From Bradyrhizobium sp. CB82 (GTDB lineage Bacteria > Pseudomonadota > Alphaproteobacteria > Rhizobiales > Xanthobacteraceae): DNA of 64,000 bases. The notes under the pieces are model-generated. The model ran no database searches. It was given only the letters and a program-made list of their open reading frames with translations, and had not been told where the DNA came from. Position numbers and translations under genes: made by a program. Location: positions 7,631,001 to 7,695,000 of the forward strand of contig NZ_CP121650.1 of NCBI RefSeq assembly GCF_029714405.1, in the 5' to 3' direction. Numbering within the stretch: position 1 is the first letter of the stretch; each line of letters starts with the position of its first letter. Positions 9,775 to 19,177 of this stretch are shown piece by piece.

Positions 9775-9903
9775 GATCGGAGCATTCTTACGATTCGTAT
9801 TGGATGGAAGCGCGTTCTACCTGTTGACGGGGCTGATTGGGATCACGGATCATATCCAGGATCTGGGCCCGTATCACACCCAACCAAGCTGCAGCCGAAA
9901 GCC

Positions 9904-10335
9904 GTGCCAATAAGTATCAAAGACATTGTCGAGGCCTTCGAGTTCGCCAACACCGGCGGCAACATGGGAGAATTTCTCGCCTTCGTCTGCAAGCGGACGG
10001 GAAAAATCTACTATCAAACCGATTTTCCGGACGGTGCAGAGGTGAACGACGAACTGCCGGACGACATCGACGACGAGGAGAAATATGTCGCGCTCCCGGA
10101 CAAGGGCGAACTCCGGCTGGGCAAGCCGCTGGTGCTGGATTTTGCTCGCGAGTTCCTGCCGGACAATTTCGACGACGTCTGCTATTTCTCCGACAGGCGG
10201 GGAGCCTACCCGAAATTCAAGGCCCTGCTCGCCAGACGAGGCGCCATTGATCACTGGCACGCCTTCGAAGCGAAAGCCACGGAGCAGGCGTTGCGCGACT
10301 GGTGCGCGCTGCATTCGATCGAAATAGTCGGCTGA
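9904..10335 (+). CDS. UPF0158 family protein
   Basis: A 143-aa acidic protein resembling UPF0158: DIVEAFEFANTGGNMGEFLAF at the start, then a D/E-rich stretch (DELPDDIDDEEKY), LDFAREFLP and a C-terminal FEAKATEQALRDW. The function of the family is unknown. The GTG at 9904 is taken because similarity begins there; a much longer upstream extension would overlap the divergent helicase gene and looks non-coding. The ribosome site is weak. Confidence 0.75.
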   Translation: MPISIKDIVEAFEFANTGGNMGEFLAFVCKRTGKIYYQTDFPDGAEVNDELPDDIDDEEKYVALPDKGELRLGKPLVLDFAREFLPDNFDDVCYFSDRRGAYPKFKALLARRGAIDHWHAFEAKATEQALRDWCALHSIEIVG

Positions 10336-10494
10336 TCTTGGCGCTCCCTAGGGAGCCGGAAGCTAACTCGGGAAGGCACTGACAAACCAGAGCAAATATA
10401 CTTCACTGGCGTGGCGTTTCCTACCACCGAATGCTACCACCTTACAAGGCATCATCGTATTTCTCCTACGCTGGAGTCCTAAGGTGGCCTTCGC

Positions 10495-11346
10495 ATGAAT
10501 TGGGACTGGGAACGACTACAAAGACATCATCTAGCCAGTTCAGTGCGAGCGGTTTTCTTTCAAACCGACCACTCGGAGTATCCCCACGCGACTCACGGCG
10601 GAACTCTGTTCATTGTGAAGTATCGGGGGCGTCCCCACGGCGTGACGTGTAAGCATGTCATCGGCGACTTCGATCCCAACATGCTCCACGTCAGTGCGCG
10701 GACGGAACTGACACCCGGCAGTACCTCGGCCAGACTACAGAACCTGGGTCTAGCCACCAACTTGGGAGGCGCTGCGGTGGGCTCAGACTTAGGTGACTTA
10801 TGCGTCATAGAGTTCGCTGATGACTTGCCGCCTGACTTTTTCGGAGGCACCGAATATCCAATCGAAGAGAAAACAGTCGGACGTAGTGAGGCAGAACACG
10901 ACTTATTCGCAATTGGGATATCAAAGGAGAAATCGCTACTACTCCCCGGCGGCACTTTTGCCCTTTGTCTATTGCCCTTGCGGGATAGAGGCGCGACCAA
11001 CGACCCGATCTTGCGCCGAGCAAGCGCTAGGTACGGCCAAACAGAGTACGAGACTATCACTGGGATGAGTGGTGCACCGGTCTTTAACCTGACGAAGCAG
11101 GTCCTTTGCGGGATGGTGATGCGCGGAAGCCTCCGTGACGGCCTCTGCGAAGTCCGTTACGCGGATATCCACAACATCGTCCATATGCTTCACATGACAC
11201 AGGCCCGCTCGCCACAGATGACGGATACACGGCTTCCTCTCACGGAAGCTGGCATGAAGCTTTGCGGCGCGGGGCTTGCCGCCTGGATGAAGCCGATCAG
11301 GTCGTGTTCCTGGCTCTGGCATCGTGCGCTTGTCAGGGGCGTTTGA
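10495..11346 (+). CDS. trypsin-like serine protease domain protein
   Basis: A 283-aa protein with a chymotrypsin-fold protease domain. The catalytic residues can be placed: His in GVTCKHVIGD, Asp in GSDLGDLCVIEF and Ser in ITGMSGAPVFN (GxSGxP). No signal peptide is visible, so it is probably cytoplasmic. Such stand-alone trypsin-like domains occur in accessory and defence-linked loci. The last ~50 residues, after HMLHMTQARSPQ, are Arg/Leu-rich and may be a frameshifted tail. It lies alone between the helicase block and hipBA. Confidence 0.7.
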   Translation: MNWDWERLQRHHLASSVRAVFFQTDHSEYPHATHGGTLFIVKYRGRPHGVTCKHVIGDFDPNMLHVSARTELTPGSTSARLQNLGLATNLGGAAVGSDLGDLCVIEFADDLPPDFFGGTEYPIEEKTVGRSEAEHDLFAIGISKEKSLLLPGGTFALCLLPLRDRGATNDPILRRASARYGQTEYETITGMSGAPVFNLTKQVLCGMVMRGSLRDGLCEVRYADIHNIVHMLHMTQARSPQMTDTRLPLTEAGMKLCGAGLAAWMKPIRSCSWLWHRALVRGV

Positions 11347-11731
11347 GATCGACGAGTCCGAAGAACGAGGTTGTAGGTCACTACCGTCGGAAAGAAGTCG
11401 TTGACCTCCAAGAGGTGGGTCCCCTTCCCTAAACTGCTGATTCCTTATCTTCCGAAGCGAATAAACAGCCCTCTCTTCTCCGACAGCATCCCGGCAGCAT
11501 CGGCAAAGACTAAACCGGTTTCTGGACAATTGCGGCATCGATGATCCCGACAAAGTCGTCCATTCTCTACGACGCCGAGCTCAGGATCGCCTGCGGGCCG
11601 CTAGCTGCCCGCAAGACTATCGGTGGCGCTGCTTGGACACGAAAAGAAGACGGTGGCCGAAGGCTATGGAGAAGGTTTCCCGGTGCCCTTGCTCCGCAAG
11701 TGGATCGACCGCATTGGCACCTGAGAGCTTG
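11347..11731. other. gap with no gene seen
   Basis: 385 bp between the protease and the convergent hipA end. Only short frames without starts or motifs are present. Confidence 0.4.
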
Positions 11732-13093
11732 CTATTCCGGCAAATCCGTTTCGCCGACCTTTGCGGTGCTGGATTTTTCCGCAGGCGCTGTGCTCGCGTC
11801 GTGGCCGCGCACCATCGATGGCCTAACCTCATGCACGAGTGCCAGCGAACCGAACCGGGACAGGATTGCATCTTTCATGGTATCCGACGCAGGCAGACCC
11901 TTCAATTCTTTTGGCCAGGTATCTAGAGCGCGTGTTGCGGTCTGCCGCATTTCACGCTCCAACACCCTTAGGTCCACCTCGATGAAGGGAGCGATGCGGC
12001 GGAGGCGCGCAGTGTCCACGATTTTCGGGTCTTTGGTGCCATTGAACCTAAGTGCCATGGTATCGTGGAGGTAAGTCAGGGTTGAGACGATATCATAGGC
12101 TGGCGTTAGTCGCGCATGGCGTCCATCGGGGTAAATGAACGACCAGTTTTTCAGATGTCCATCGTTATTGCCTAACATGACGTCGACAACAAGCCGCCTC
12201 AACCCTTCCAACATGTCGCCGATCGGATCGTTAGAAAAGCGCTTTATCGAGCGCAGAACGGTCTCTTGGTTCCACCTGAAGTATTTGTCGTCCGCGATGG
12301 CTCCGGCGATTTGAGCGAAATCCTCGGTATGGATGCGAACATTGCCGGCGGCTCGGTCAAAGCGGCTTACAGAAAGTGCGTACTCGCCGAGTTCGCGAAA
12401 TTTCTCCGGAACACCTTGAATCGTTTTCATGTCGACGAGGCGAGCATCGGAAACGTTCACACCAGCAAAGCGAGCAAGTTGCAAAGAGGTGTATTCGTTT
12501 TCGACAAGACCGGGAAACTTATTGCTCGGCAGTTTTACAATCACATCACCGCTCTCGTCCGCGCCCGGTGCGGTGAGCCGGTGAGTGTCGCCGTGCATTG
12601 AGAACTTGAGCTGCACGCCGGCTAACGAAAAGCTGATTGGCTTGCCGGTTACCGCCGCTTCCACCGCCTCATCCGACAGTCGCTTTGGTGGGGGCTCGCC
12701 AGCCTCTCGACGTGCGACTATTGCGCCGGGAAGGTCGCCACCCAACCTTGCCAAGACATCGTAGTGGTCAAAGGAGCCGGTTCCGAATTCACGCTCGACG
12801 AGTTCGAGAAGCGCTCCTTCCGGGAGCAGATTGTCAAAGTACGGAGGCAAGATCCGCCCGTGCGAGATCTTGTCTCCTCTATTCCGAAGTCGCGCCAGCG
12901 TTTCCTGCTCGGTGGCGCCATGCCATGCCAAACTAACAATCGGACGTTCTCGACCAAGTCTCAAATATGAATCGTCGACCTCAAACGTTATTACGCCAGG
13001 CGCGTCCCGCACCAGCGTTCCTACGCGGACCTCACGGTCCGCGGAGGGGCGTAGAAAGATGCCGAGGATGCCGGGACGATTAAGAACCGCCAT
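11732..13093 (-). CDS. hipA: HipA-family Ser/Thr kinase toxin
   Basis: A 453-aa HipA-like toxin kinase; the E. coli member phosphorylates GltX and induces dormancy. The N-terminal subdomain (couple_hipA) is followed by the kinase: SLAGVQLKF near residues 156-164, the ATP lysine in VIVKLPS near 187, the catalytic GNNDGHLKN with Asp311, and the AYDIVST metal-binding segment. All are intact, so activity is expected. The gene follows hipB by 6 bp, the usual antitoxin-first order, and would be repressed by HipB. Confidence 0.92.
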   Translation of the reverse strand: MAVLNRPGILGIFLRPSADREVRVGTLVRDAPGVITFEVDDSYLRLGRERPIVSLAWHGATEQETLARLRNRGDKISHGRILPPYFDNLLPEGALLELVEREFGTGSFDHYDVLARLGGDLPGAIVARREAGEPPPKRLSDEAVEAAVTGKPISFSLAGVQLKFSMHGDTHRLTAPGADESGDVIVKLPSNKFPGLVENEYTSLQLARFAGVNVSDARLVDMKTIQGVPEKFRELGEYALSVSRFDRAAGNVRIHTEDFAQIAGAIADDKYFRWNQETVLRSIKRFSNDPIGDMLEGLRRLVVDVMLGNNDGHLKNWSFIYPDGRHARLTPAYDIVSTLTYLHDTMALRFNGTKDPKIVDTARLRRIAPFIEVDLRVLEREMRQTATRALDTWPKELKGLPASDTMKDAILSRFGSLALVHEVRPSMVRGHDASTAPAEKSSTAKVGETDLPE

Positions 13094-13099
13094 GCGTAC

Positions 13100-13435
13100 T
13101 CACGACTCCTCATCCTCGGGGGGGTCGGGGATGAAAACCTCATCGTGAAGGCTACGAACCGGCACTGGATAGGCGGTTTCGGTTGGAGGCTGTTCAATCA
13201 GGGACATCACTTCCTCCAACCTTTCGGCAGGGACAAAGGTCAACGTCAGGCCAGCCGCTTCGCCCGCTTGGGCCAATGCGTCGACGGTGGCATTGATCTT
13301 ACCATGTTCGATGCTGCTCAGACGGCTGGGCGCATTTGCGGTCCGGTGCCCCAGATCGGCCAGGGTCCACCCCTTGCTCCGACGGGCGGCTGTCAGTTGC
13401 GCCCCTAAGCGCTCTCGGGTTTCCCGCTGTTCCAT
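13100..13435 (-). CDS. hipB: HipB-type XRE antitoxin/repressor
   Basis: A 111-aa protein whose first ~70 residues form an XRE helix-turn-helix (TLADLGHRTANAPSRLSSIEHGKINATVDAL). It would neutralise HipA and repress the operon. The C-terminal tail is Pro/Glu-rich, ending PDPPEDEES. The ATG at 13435 directly follows a run of repeated decamers that probably act as its operators. Confidence 0.88.
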   Translation of the reverse strand: MEQRETRERLGAQLTAARRSKGWTLADLGHRTANAPSRLSSIEHGKINATVDALAQAGEAAGLTLTFVPAERLEEVMSLIEQPPTETAYPVPVRSLHDEVFIPDPPEDEES

Positions 13436-13444
13436 CGCTTATCT

Positions 13445-13548
13445 TTTAAGGTAAGTTCCACGACATATTCATGTATAGGATAATGTAAGCGCCGTCAAGC
13501 TGATTCATTTATAAGATAAAAATCGCGTGAATTCTACGTATAAGGTAA
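13445..13548. promoter_or_regulatory. four decamer repeats, likely HipB operators
   Basis: Four related decamers in the same orientation lie upstream of hipB: TTTAAGGTAA (13445), TATAGGATAA (13474), TATAAGATAA (13510) and TATAAGGTAA (13539). Their starts are spaced 29, 36 and 29 bp, close to whole helical turns. The first belongs to the near-palindrome TTATCTTTTAAGGTAA (13439-13454). E. coli HipB also binds several spaced sites containing TATCC/GGATA, so autorepression is inferred. Confidence 0.65.
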
Positions 13549-13739
13549 TTCGGACCCCCTGAAACCTTCGACCCCAGCCGGCTTCCAAAAGGAACGCCAA
13601 TGACCTGCACATGTCGGTTCGCGAATGGCAGTCCCTCGGCCACCTGGTTCCCTCGTTTCGCTATTCACCCCTTCGTTGTCTATAGAGCGAGGAGAGCAGA
13701 CATGAGCGGACAAGCGACCATCAGCATTGATCGTGAGAG

Positions 13740-14157
13740 TCGCCCAGCAGCACGGTTGCGACACCTCTTTGACGGCTCTGCTGCACAGTACCGAAAACGG
13801 TTGATCGACGTGAAGGAATGAATGGATCTCGGGAACCGGGCGGCCGTCGGACCGGCGTTGAAGTGACCTGTGAGCAGCGATGAACGGTGGTGCTCAGCAC
13901 TGATTGATCCTCTCATTAATAAGAAGACGACAATGATGAGCGATATATCAGCCTACGATGTGGCCGACCTACTGTCGAAGATGACTCTGCAACTTCGCGA
14001 AACGTGCTCAAGGAACAGTTAGCTGAATATTCCAGTCGGCACCATAGCCGGTGACAGGCAGCGCCCATAATCAGCGCGCCCCGTGACCCGCCAGCAACTC
14101 TGTCCGCCGTTCCTCTCAAGCTTACGCGCTGGGAGGTCCAGCATTGGCTCGCCTTCG
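13740..14157. repeat. diverged long repeat, copy 1
   Basis: About 400 bp matching 18190-18632 with many substitutions and small indels. Shared landmarks include CTCTTTGACGGCTCT, GAGCAGCGATGAACGGTGGT, ATATTCCAGTCGGCA and GTCCGCCGTTCCTCT. Copy 1 lacks roughly 55 bp near its right end. No frame is open through both copies. Each copy is followed on its right by a scar of the same tyrosine recombinase gene, so the unit is probably a fragment of one mobile or integrative element present twice. Confidence 0.75.
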
Positions 14158-14435
14158 CCCATGAGACTCTCGATGAGACTATCGGGCGCTTCATCCGCAA
14201 TTAGCCGATCCTTGAAGCTATCCCGCAGCGAATAAGCCGCGTGTTCTTTGGTCGGCCGCAGTCCATTCTCCAGACGATACTTATTCAACGCCGCGGAAAG
14301 GTTGGAAGACTTGTCACGATAACGCGGGACAACCTGCGGCCGCTTTTTCATGGCGGCGAACGCGGCGCTAACCAGCGGTCTCTCTCGCTGCGAGACAGCT
14401 GTCTTGAGGCGGCGTCCTTCTGATAGGATCTTCAC
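14150..14435 (-). pseudogene. tyrosine recombinase (integrase) remnant 1
   Basis: The minus-strand reading contains GLRPTKEHAAYSLRDSFKDRLIADEAPDSLIESLMG, the HxLRDxFxxRL...G(H) segment of phage-type integrases (box II; the first His is Tyr here). The N-terminal domain and the catalytic Tyr region are missing, and the frame runs into repeat copy 1. A near-identical piece occurs at 19008-19140. Confidence 0.7.
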
Positions 14436-14625
14436 GTGAGGTATTGGCCCTCCAGAACGATAACGTCTTCCTGCAAGTTCACGACCTTTAAGGCAGTAGG
14501 CCCGTGTCGGCTACCACGTACAAGCGTAAGCGAGCATCCTCGTTCAAGCCGTCCAGACCGTGAACTGGTTCGGCCCGACGCGCATCCCGATCCAGCTGCC
14601 TCTACGTTGTGAGCACCGCGCTGAA

Positions 14626-15108
14626 TCAGTCCGCTACCAGCGTGTATCGCTCGTCCCCATCGTTGTAGATCGTGTGCTCGCCGTCAGGCCAGGACTTGAG
14701 GCGCGATCGCGGGTCGGTGTTGCCTTCGAGAAACGCACATTGAGATCCAGACTTGACCAGGGCATCGGCGCCGCCCTCCAGCACCAGTGTCGGGCAGGCG
14801 ATAGGGACGCGGCGGCCGTCGAAGACAAGCGCGGAAACGCGCCTCAGTCAGCAAATCCGGATCGTGGTAGCCGAACATCGCCGCGAGCTGCTCTTGCGCC
14901 GTGCGGAACGGCGGCGCCTCCGTGCGCGGTGGCGCCCCATTGATACAGCAGGCGTGAACACTGCTGTCGCGAATGGCGGTTAACGCCGCGAGGAGCCCGC
15001 CATAGCTGTTACCCGATAGCCCGATCTTCTCATCAGGCGAGCGCATTAGGGCAATCTGGCCGCGAAGCGTTTCGTCACGGAATGGCTCGAGCTCGTGGCA
15101 GAGAACCC
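14626..15108 (-). pseudogene. alpha/beta hydrolase (FrsA-like) pseudogene
   Basis: Two frames must be joined. The upstream frame gives HELEPFRDETLRGQIALM, then IGLSGNSYGGLLAAL with a normal GxSxG nucleophile, and continues to EARFRA. The downstream frame gives DGRRVPIACPTLVLEGGADAL and SWPDGEHTIYNDGDERYTL with the expected Asp and His, ending at a TGA (14626-14628). The start is lost. The frameshift lies near 14830-14850. The segment is a broken relative of the intact FrsA-like gene at 3465-4517. Confidence 0.65.
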
Positions 15109-15291
15109 TACCGGGACCGCTGCCCTCCCCGCCGCGCCGGCGCGGCGCGCGAGCTTGGCGCGCTCTCGTTCTCGAGGCAAATCCGAAGGATAGCGATCCG
15201 GGCTGGCCGCCCTGACGTGCCGTTCGCCACCTTGAATCTGATCAGCCTTATCTCCCGCGGCATGGACGCGTTTCGAAACCGGGCACTCGAC

Positions 15292-16482
15292 CTATTCTCC
15301 CCCTTCGTAGAAGAGCTCAAGCGGTAGTCCGACCAAAGATTTTCCGATCCAGTCCCGAGCGATAATGTTCGATGGGCCCATTGCACTGGCCGCGCGCGCA
15401 TCGCGGAAGAAACGTTCGATCGGCCCTCGGCGATAGCCGTAACCTCCGGTCACTGTTAGTGCAGCGCCTGCAACCTCGTTCGCGACCTCGGCGGCATGCA
15501 CCTTAAACTCGGTTAGCGGGATCAGGATTTCGCTTTGCGGCTTGCCGGCGCGCCAGAGTTCGTCCAACCTCGTTGCCAATTCGAGCCGCCACGGGCGCAC
15601 CGACTCGACGAGCACCTTGGCCGCGCCGAGCTCTTGCCGGATCACCTGATAATCTGCAAGTCTCTTGTTCCGATCCTTATGCACGAAACTTTCAGTGTGC
15701 TTGACAGCGGCATTGAGCGCGCCACGGGCCAAACCTTCCCAGACGGCGCCGAGCCCGATCAGATTGACGGGCGAGACACCGTTGTAGATGATTTCCTTTC
15801 CTTGCCCTTCTGCGCCGAGCCGGTCCCGCCGCGGTACCCGCACGTTGTTGTAGCGGATGGGTCCTGAGTGATTGGCGCGCACGCCGAGGGCGTTCCAAGG
15901 CTTCGATTCGATCCCGGGAGACTTTCCGTGCACAATGAAGAAAACAATGTCGGCCTGGTCCTTGGCGCCGGGCGTGCGTGTCTGGACCACATAGAAATCG
16001 GCCTGACCGGAGCTCGTTGTGAATGATTTTTTGGCATCAATCAGATAGTCGTCGCCGTCGCGTGACGCTTCGGACAGATTGTACCACCAGTGTCCACCGG
16101 TCGCGCGTTCGCTGGTCGAATATGTGCCAAGAAGGGTGCCGTTCTTCGCCTTGAGCCATCGCTCCTTCTGGTCATCGTTGCCATACAGGTTGATGGTCTG
16201 AGCCGCACCGACGTGCATAACGTAGACAAGGCCGGTCGATGCATCGATCTGACCAATTCGATAAGCAGCTTCGGCGAAATCGACATGACCGAGGCCAAGA
16301 CCGCCGAAGCGGGTTTCGCTCAAGACGCCGGTCCAGCCCACGTCCGCCAACGCCTTCAAATTTTCTTTCGGAAAGCGGCTTTCGAGATCATTGCGGTCGG
16401 CGTTGCGCCTTACGGTCGCATCGATGGCAGCATCCAGCCGAGAATAGAGCTCGAAGTTGTGTGCCAGCCCGGCTGTAACCAT
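15292..16482 (-). CDS. acyl-CoA dehydrogenase family flavoprotein
   Basis: A 396-aa flavoprotein of the acyl-CoA dehydrogenase superfamily, with features closer to the SfnB/DszC-like branch. An N-terminal helical domain is followed by the flavin-binding middle (GTYSTSERATGGHWW, then DDYLIDAKKSFTTSSGQADFYVVQTRT) and a C-terminal helical domain with VTGGYGYRRGPIERFFRDARAA. The ATG at 16482 is preferred: family similarity begins there and AAAGGA lies upstream. The same frame continues 79 codons further upstream into a livF fragment. The substrate is unknown. Confidence 0.78.
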   Translation of the reverse strand: MVTAGLAHNFELYSRLDAAIDATVRRNADRNDLESRFPKENLKALADVGWTGVLSETRFGGLGLGHVDFAEAAYRIGQIDASTGLVYVMHVGAAQTINLYGNDDQKERWLKAKNGTLLGTYSTSERATGGHWWYNLSEASRDGDDYLIDAKKSFTTSSGQADFYVVQTRTPGAKDQADIVFFIVHGKSPGIESKPWNALGVRANHSGPIRYNNVRVPRRDRLGAEGQGKEIIYNGVSPVNLIGLGAVWEGLARGALNAAVKHTESFVHKDRNKRLADYQVIRQELGAAKVLVESVRPWRLELATRLDELWRAGKPQSEILIPLTEFKVHAAEVANEVAGAALTVTGGYGYRRGPIERFFRDARAASAMGPSNIIARDWIGKSLVGLPLELFYEGGE

Positions 16483-16719
16483 GGTCAGTTGATCCTTTGC
16501 CGACGAATTCAAACAGCGGCGTGCGTCAGCATTTTCCTCTCTGAAGTCCGTTTGCGGTGAGCCGCCAAGGTAAAGCGCCTTGATGTCGTCGCGGTTAAGC
16601 AAGTGCGCTGGTGCACCGGACAGGACGCTATGGCCGTTCGAGAGGACGACTGCATGGGCCGAAAATCGTACCGCGACCTTCGGATTCTGTTCAGCTACCA
16701 GGATTGAGAGGCCCCGCAT
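16483..16719 (-). pseudogene. livF-like ABC ATPase C-terminal fragment, fused in frame
   Basis: The 79 codons in frame ahead of the acyl-CoA dehydrogenase read GLSILVAEQNPKVAVRFSAHAVVLSNGHSVLSGAPAHLL...ALYLGG. This is the C-terminal end of a branched-chain amino acid ABC transporter ATPase (LivF), with its H-loop region degraded. Walker A, signature and Walker B are absent. It is a deletion scar joined to the next gene without a stop, so a fusion protein is formally possible from the ATG at 16719. Confidence 0.75.
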
Positions 16720-16929
16720 TTTGCTGAGCTGCTTGAACGCTCAGCCGATCGATTTAGAAAGTCAATGCGGTCCTTACTGCCGGACATAGTAGGGAGAGAC
16801 TGTCTTCACTGTGGGATACTCTGTTCTGGCGACGACCCGCTCGCATCAAAAGGCTGCGGCAGTTCGAACCATGAATCGCGACCTGTAGATCCGCAAGCTT
16901 TCGAGAGAGAAAATTCTGCGGAGAGGATC

Positions 16930-18173
16930 ATGAAAACGCGATTGGCAGGCTATAGAGGCGATAATGCGTGTCATATGCCGCTGAGCAATCTGGATGTGAG
17001 CGAAGCCAAGCGCTTTCAGGATGACAGCATATGGAGCTGCTTCGAGCGATTGCGAATGGAAGATCCCGTTCACTACTGCCAAGACAGCCCTTATGGTCCA
17101 TATTGGTCCATAACGAAATACCGAGATATCGTCGCGATAGATGCAAATCATGCGACATTTTCGTCAGAGCGAGGCGTCACAATTGTCGATGTGCCGGATA
17201 AGCACTGGACTCAAAGTTTCATCAAGATGGGGCCTCCCAAACATGGCGAGCAGCGCGCTACTGTAAGCACCCGATAGTCGCGCCGGAAAATCTGACGAAG
17301 CTCGAAGGCTTGATCCGCTCTCGGGTTAGAACGATTCTGGACGGCTTGCCGCTGAATGATACCTTCAATTGGGTGGATATGGTCTCCATTGAGTTGACGA
17401 CGCAGATGCTCGCAACGTTGTTCGACTTTCCATTTGAGGATCGCCGGCTCCTAACCTATTGGTCGGACGTAGCTGTTGCTGTTCCGAAAGTAGGTCATGC
17501 GATCGACAGCTGGGACAAGCGCAGCACGATCTTGTCCGAGTGCTTGGATTATTTCACGCGGCTTTGGAACGAGCGCGTGAATGCCGACGCCCGCCTGGAC
17601 CTGATCTCTATGATGGCACACTCACCTGCAACTCGACACATGGAGCCGAGCGAGTTTCTCGGGAATCTGATTCTACTGATCGTGGGCGGGAATGATACCA
17701 CGCGCAATTCGATTACCGGGGGTCTCCTGTTCATGAACCAGCACCCCTCCGAGCTGCGAAAATTACGCGATAAGCCCAAGCTGGTGTCGAGCGCGGTGTC
17801 GGAGATTATTCGGTATCAGACGCCGATCGCACATATGCGGCGCAACGCCGCGGCCGATATCGTCGTGGGTGGGAAACACATCAGGAAGGGTGACAAGGTC
17901 GTCATGTGGTATATCTCTGGTAACCGCGACGAAGAGGTCATCGAGAACGCCGACAGCTTCGTCATCGACCGCAAGAACGTTCGGCAACATCTCTCCTTCG
18001 GATATGGTATCCATCGATGCGTTGGGCGACATCTTGCGATGTTGCAGTTGAAAATTCTCTGGGAGGAAATCTTGAATGCGCGGCTGGAGATCAGGGTTGT
18101 CGGCGAACCCGAGCGAATTGCGTCAAACTTCGTGCACGGTTATTCCGCTCTCCCTGTTCAGATTAAAGCCTAG
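16930..18173 (+). pseudogene. cytochrome P450 with a frameshift
   Basis: Two frames together give a full-length P450 of about 410 residues. The first (from the ATG at 16930, GAGAGG upstream) ends at a TAG near 17277 after KMGPPKHGEQRATVS. The second resumes at once with PIVAPENLTKLEGLIRSRV. The later frame keeps the I-helix GGNDTTRN, the ExxR pair in SEIIRYQTP, and the haem loop FGYGIHRCVGRHLA. One indel near 17262-17272 separates the halves. Without correction the N-terminal ~110 residues are lost and the protein should be inactive. The gene resembles P450s of rhizobial symbiosis islands (CYP127-like, uncertain). It could also be a sequencing error. Confidence 0.85.
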
Positions 18174-18189
18174 GCTGTGATGCCGCACG

Positions 18190-18632
18190 GTTCGGTCCCC
18201 TCTTTGACGGCTCTCGTTGGGGTACAGTGCCGAAAGCGGTTGATCGGCGTGGAGGAATGAATGCATCTGGGGAACCGGGCAGCCAACTGACAGGCATTGA
18301 AGTGATCTGCGAGCAGCGATGAACGGTGGTGCCCAGCACTGATTGTTGAGACGACGCAATGACGACCGATATGTCGGCCTACGTTGTGGCCGACCTGCTA
18401 TCGAGAATACTTCTGCAACTTCGCGAAACTTCCTCAAAGAGCATTTGGCGCAATATTCCAGTCGGCAGCCAAGCCGGTGACAGACAGCGCCCATGATCAG
18501 CGCGCCAAGCCGTGACGCCGCCAGCAACCCTGTCCGCCGTTCCTCTGGTGTTTGGTCCCGGCATTTGTTGGAGCGATGGAGTTCGAAGCGTTCTGGCTGG
18601 GAAGTCCAGCATTGAATCTCCTTCGTCACATC
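18190..18632. repeat. diverged long repeat, copy 2
   Basis: The second copy of the repeat described at 13740-14157, longer by about 55 bp. A long minus-strand frame through it has no recognisable domain and is judged non-coding. About 375 bp of unassigned sequence separate it from the integrase scar at 19008. Confidence 0.75.
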
Positions 18633-19007
18633 ACCCGAACGACATCGGCAAAATGCTACATGAACGTGAAGCGTCTCTATCAACCACGGAACCTTTTCTT
18701 TTTGAGATCGGTGTAAGTTGGGAAACTTTGCCAATGAGCTACGCTTCCGTTTACAAGGATTTCGACCGTAGCCCTCTTCTAAACTCGGGCTTATGCCCAG
18801 GGACAGCACATCGCGGCTTTCGATGATCGAGCGCATAGAACGCACGCTGGCGCCGCGCCTATTTTTGAGACAGAGCTTCAGGAACTCAAGGAACAGACCC
18901 CGAGGCGCGCTCCCGCCGGCTGACTGCCTACAGCGCAGCCGAGCCTTTGAAAGCGATCCGCTGAGGATACTCAGCTCAATTCGAGCCAAACGCCTTTGCC
19001 ATATTCG

Positions 19008-19140
19008 GCTTGCTCGTCTTGTGGCCTATGAGTCTCTCGATGAGACTATCGGGTGCTTCAGCCGCAATTAGCCGATCATTGAAGCTATCCCGCAGCGAAT
19101 AAACCGTGTGTTCTTTGGTCGGCCGCAGTATCGGGCTGAC
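19008..19140 (-). pseudogene. tyrosine recombinase (integrase) remnant 2
   Basis: Reads LRPTKEHTVYSLRDSFNDRL...AEAPDSLIERLIGHKTSKPNMAK, the box II region of a phage-type integrase including the GH dipeptide that remnant 1 has lost. No N-terminal domain or catalytic Tyr segment is present. It abuts the FAD-monooxygenase remnant, so insertion or excision of this element probably truncated that gene. Confidence 0.7.
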
Positions 19141-19177
19141 GAACCGAAATATGCGCCGAAATTGCATCGCCAGGCTG

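Noticed and set aside
16885..16915. tts-box-like CTCTCGAAAGCTTGC on the minus strand
   Set aside because: The GTCAG half is missing and it does not face an effector gene.
18123..18989. A 288-codon open frame on the minus strand over repeat copy 2
   Set aside because: No domain, it overlaps the P450 3' end, and the homologous copy 1 does not keep the frame.
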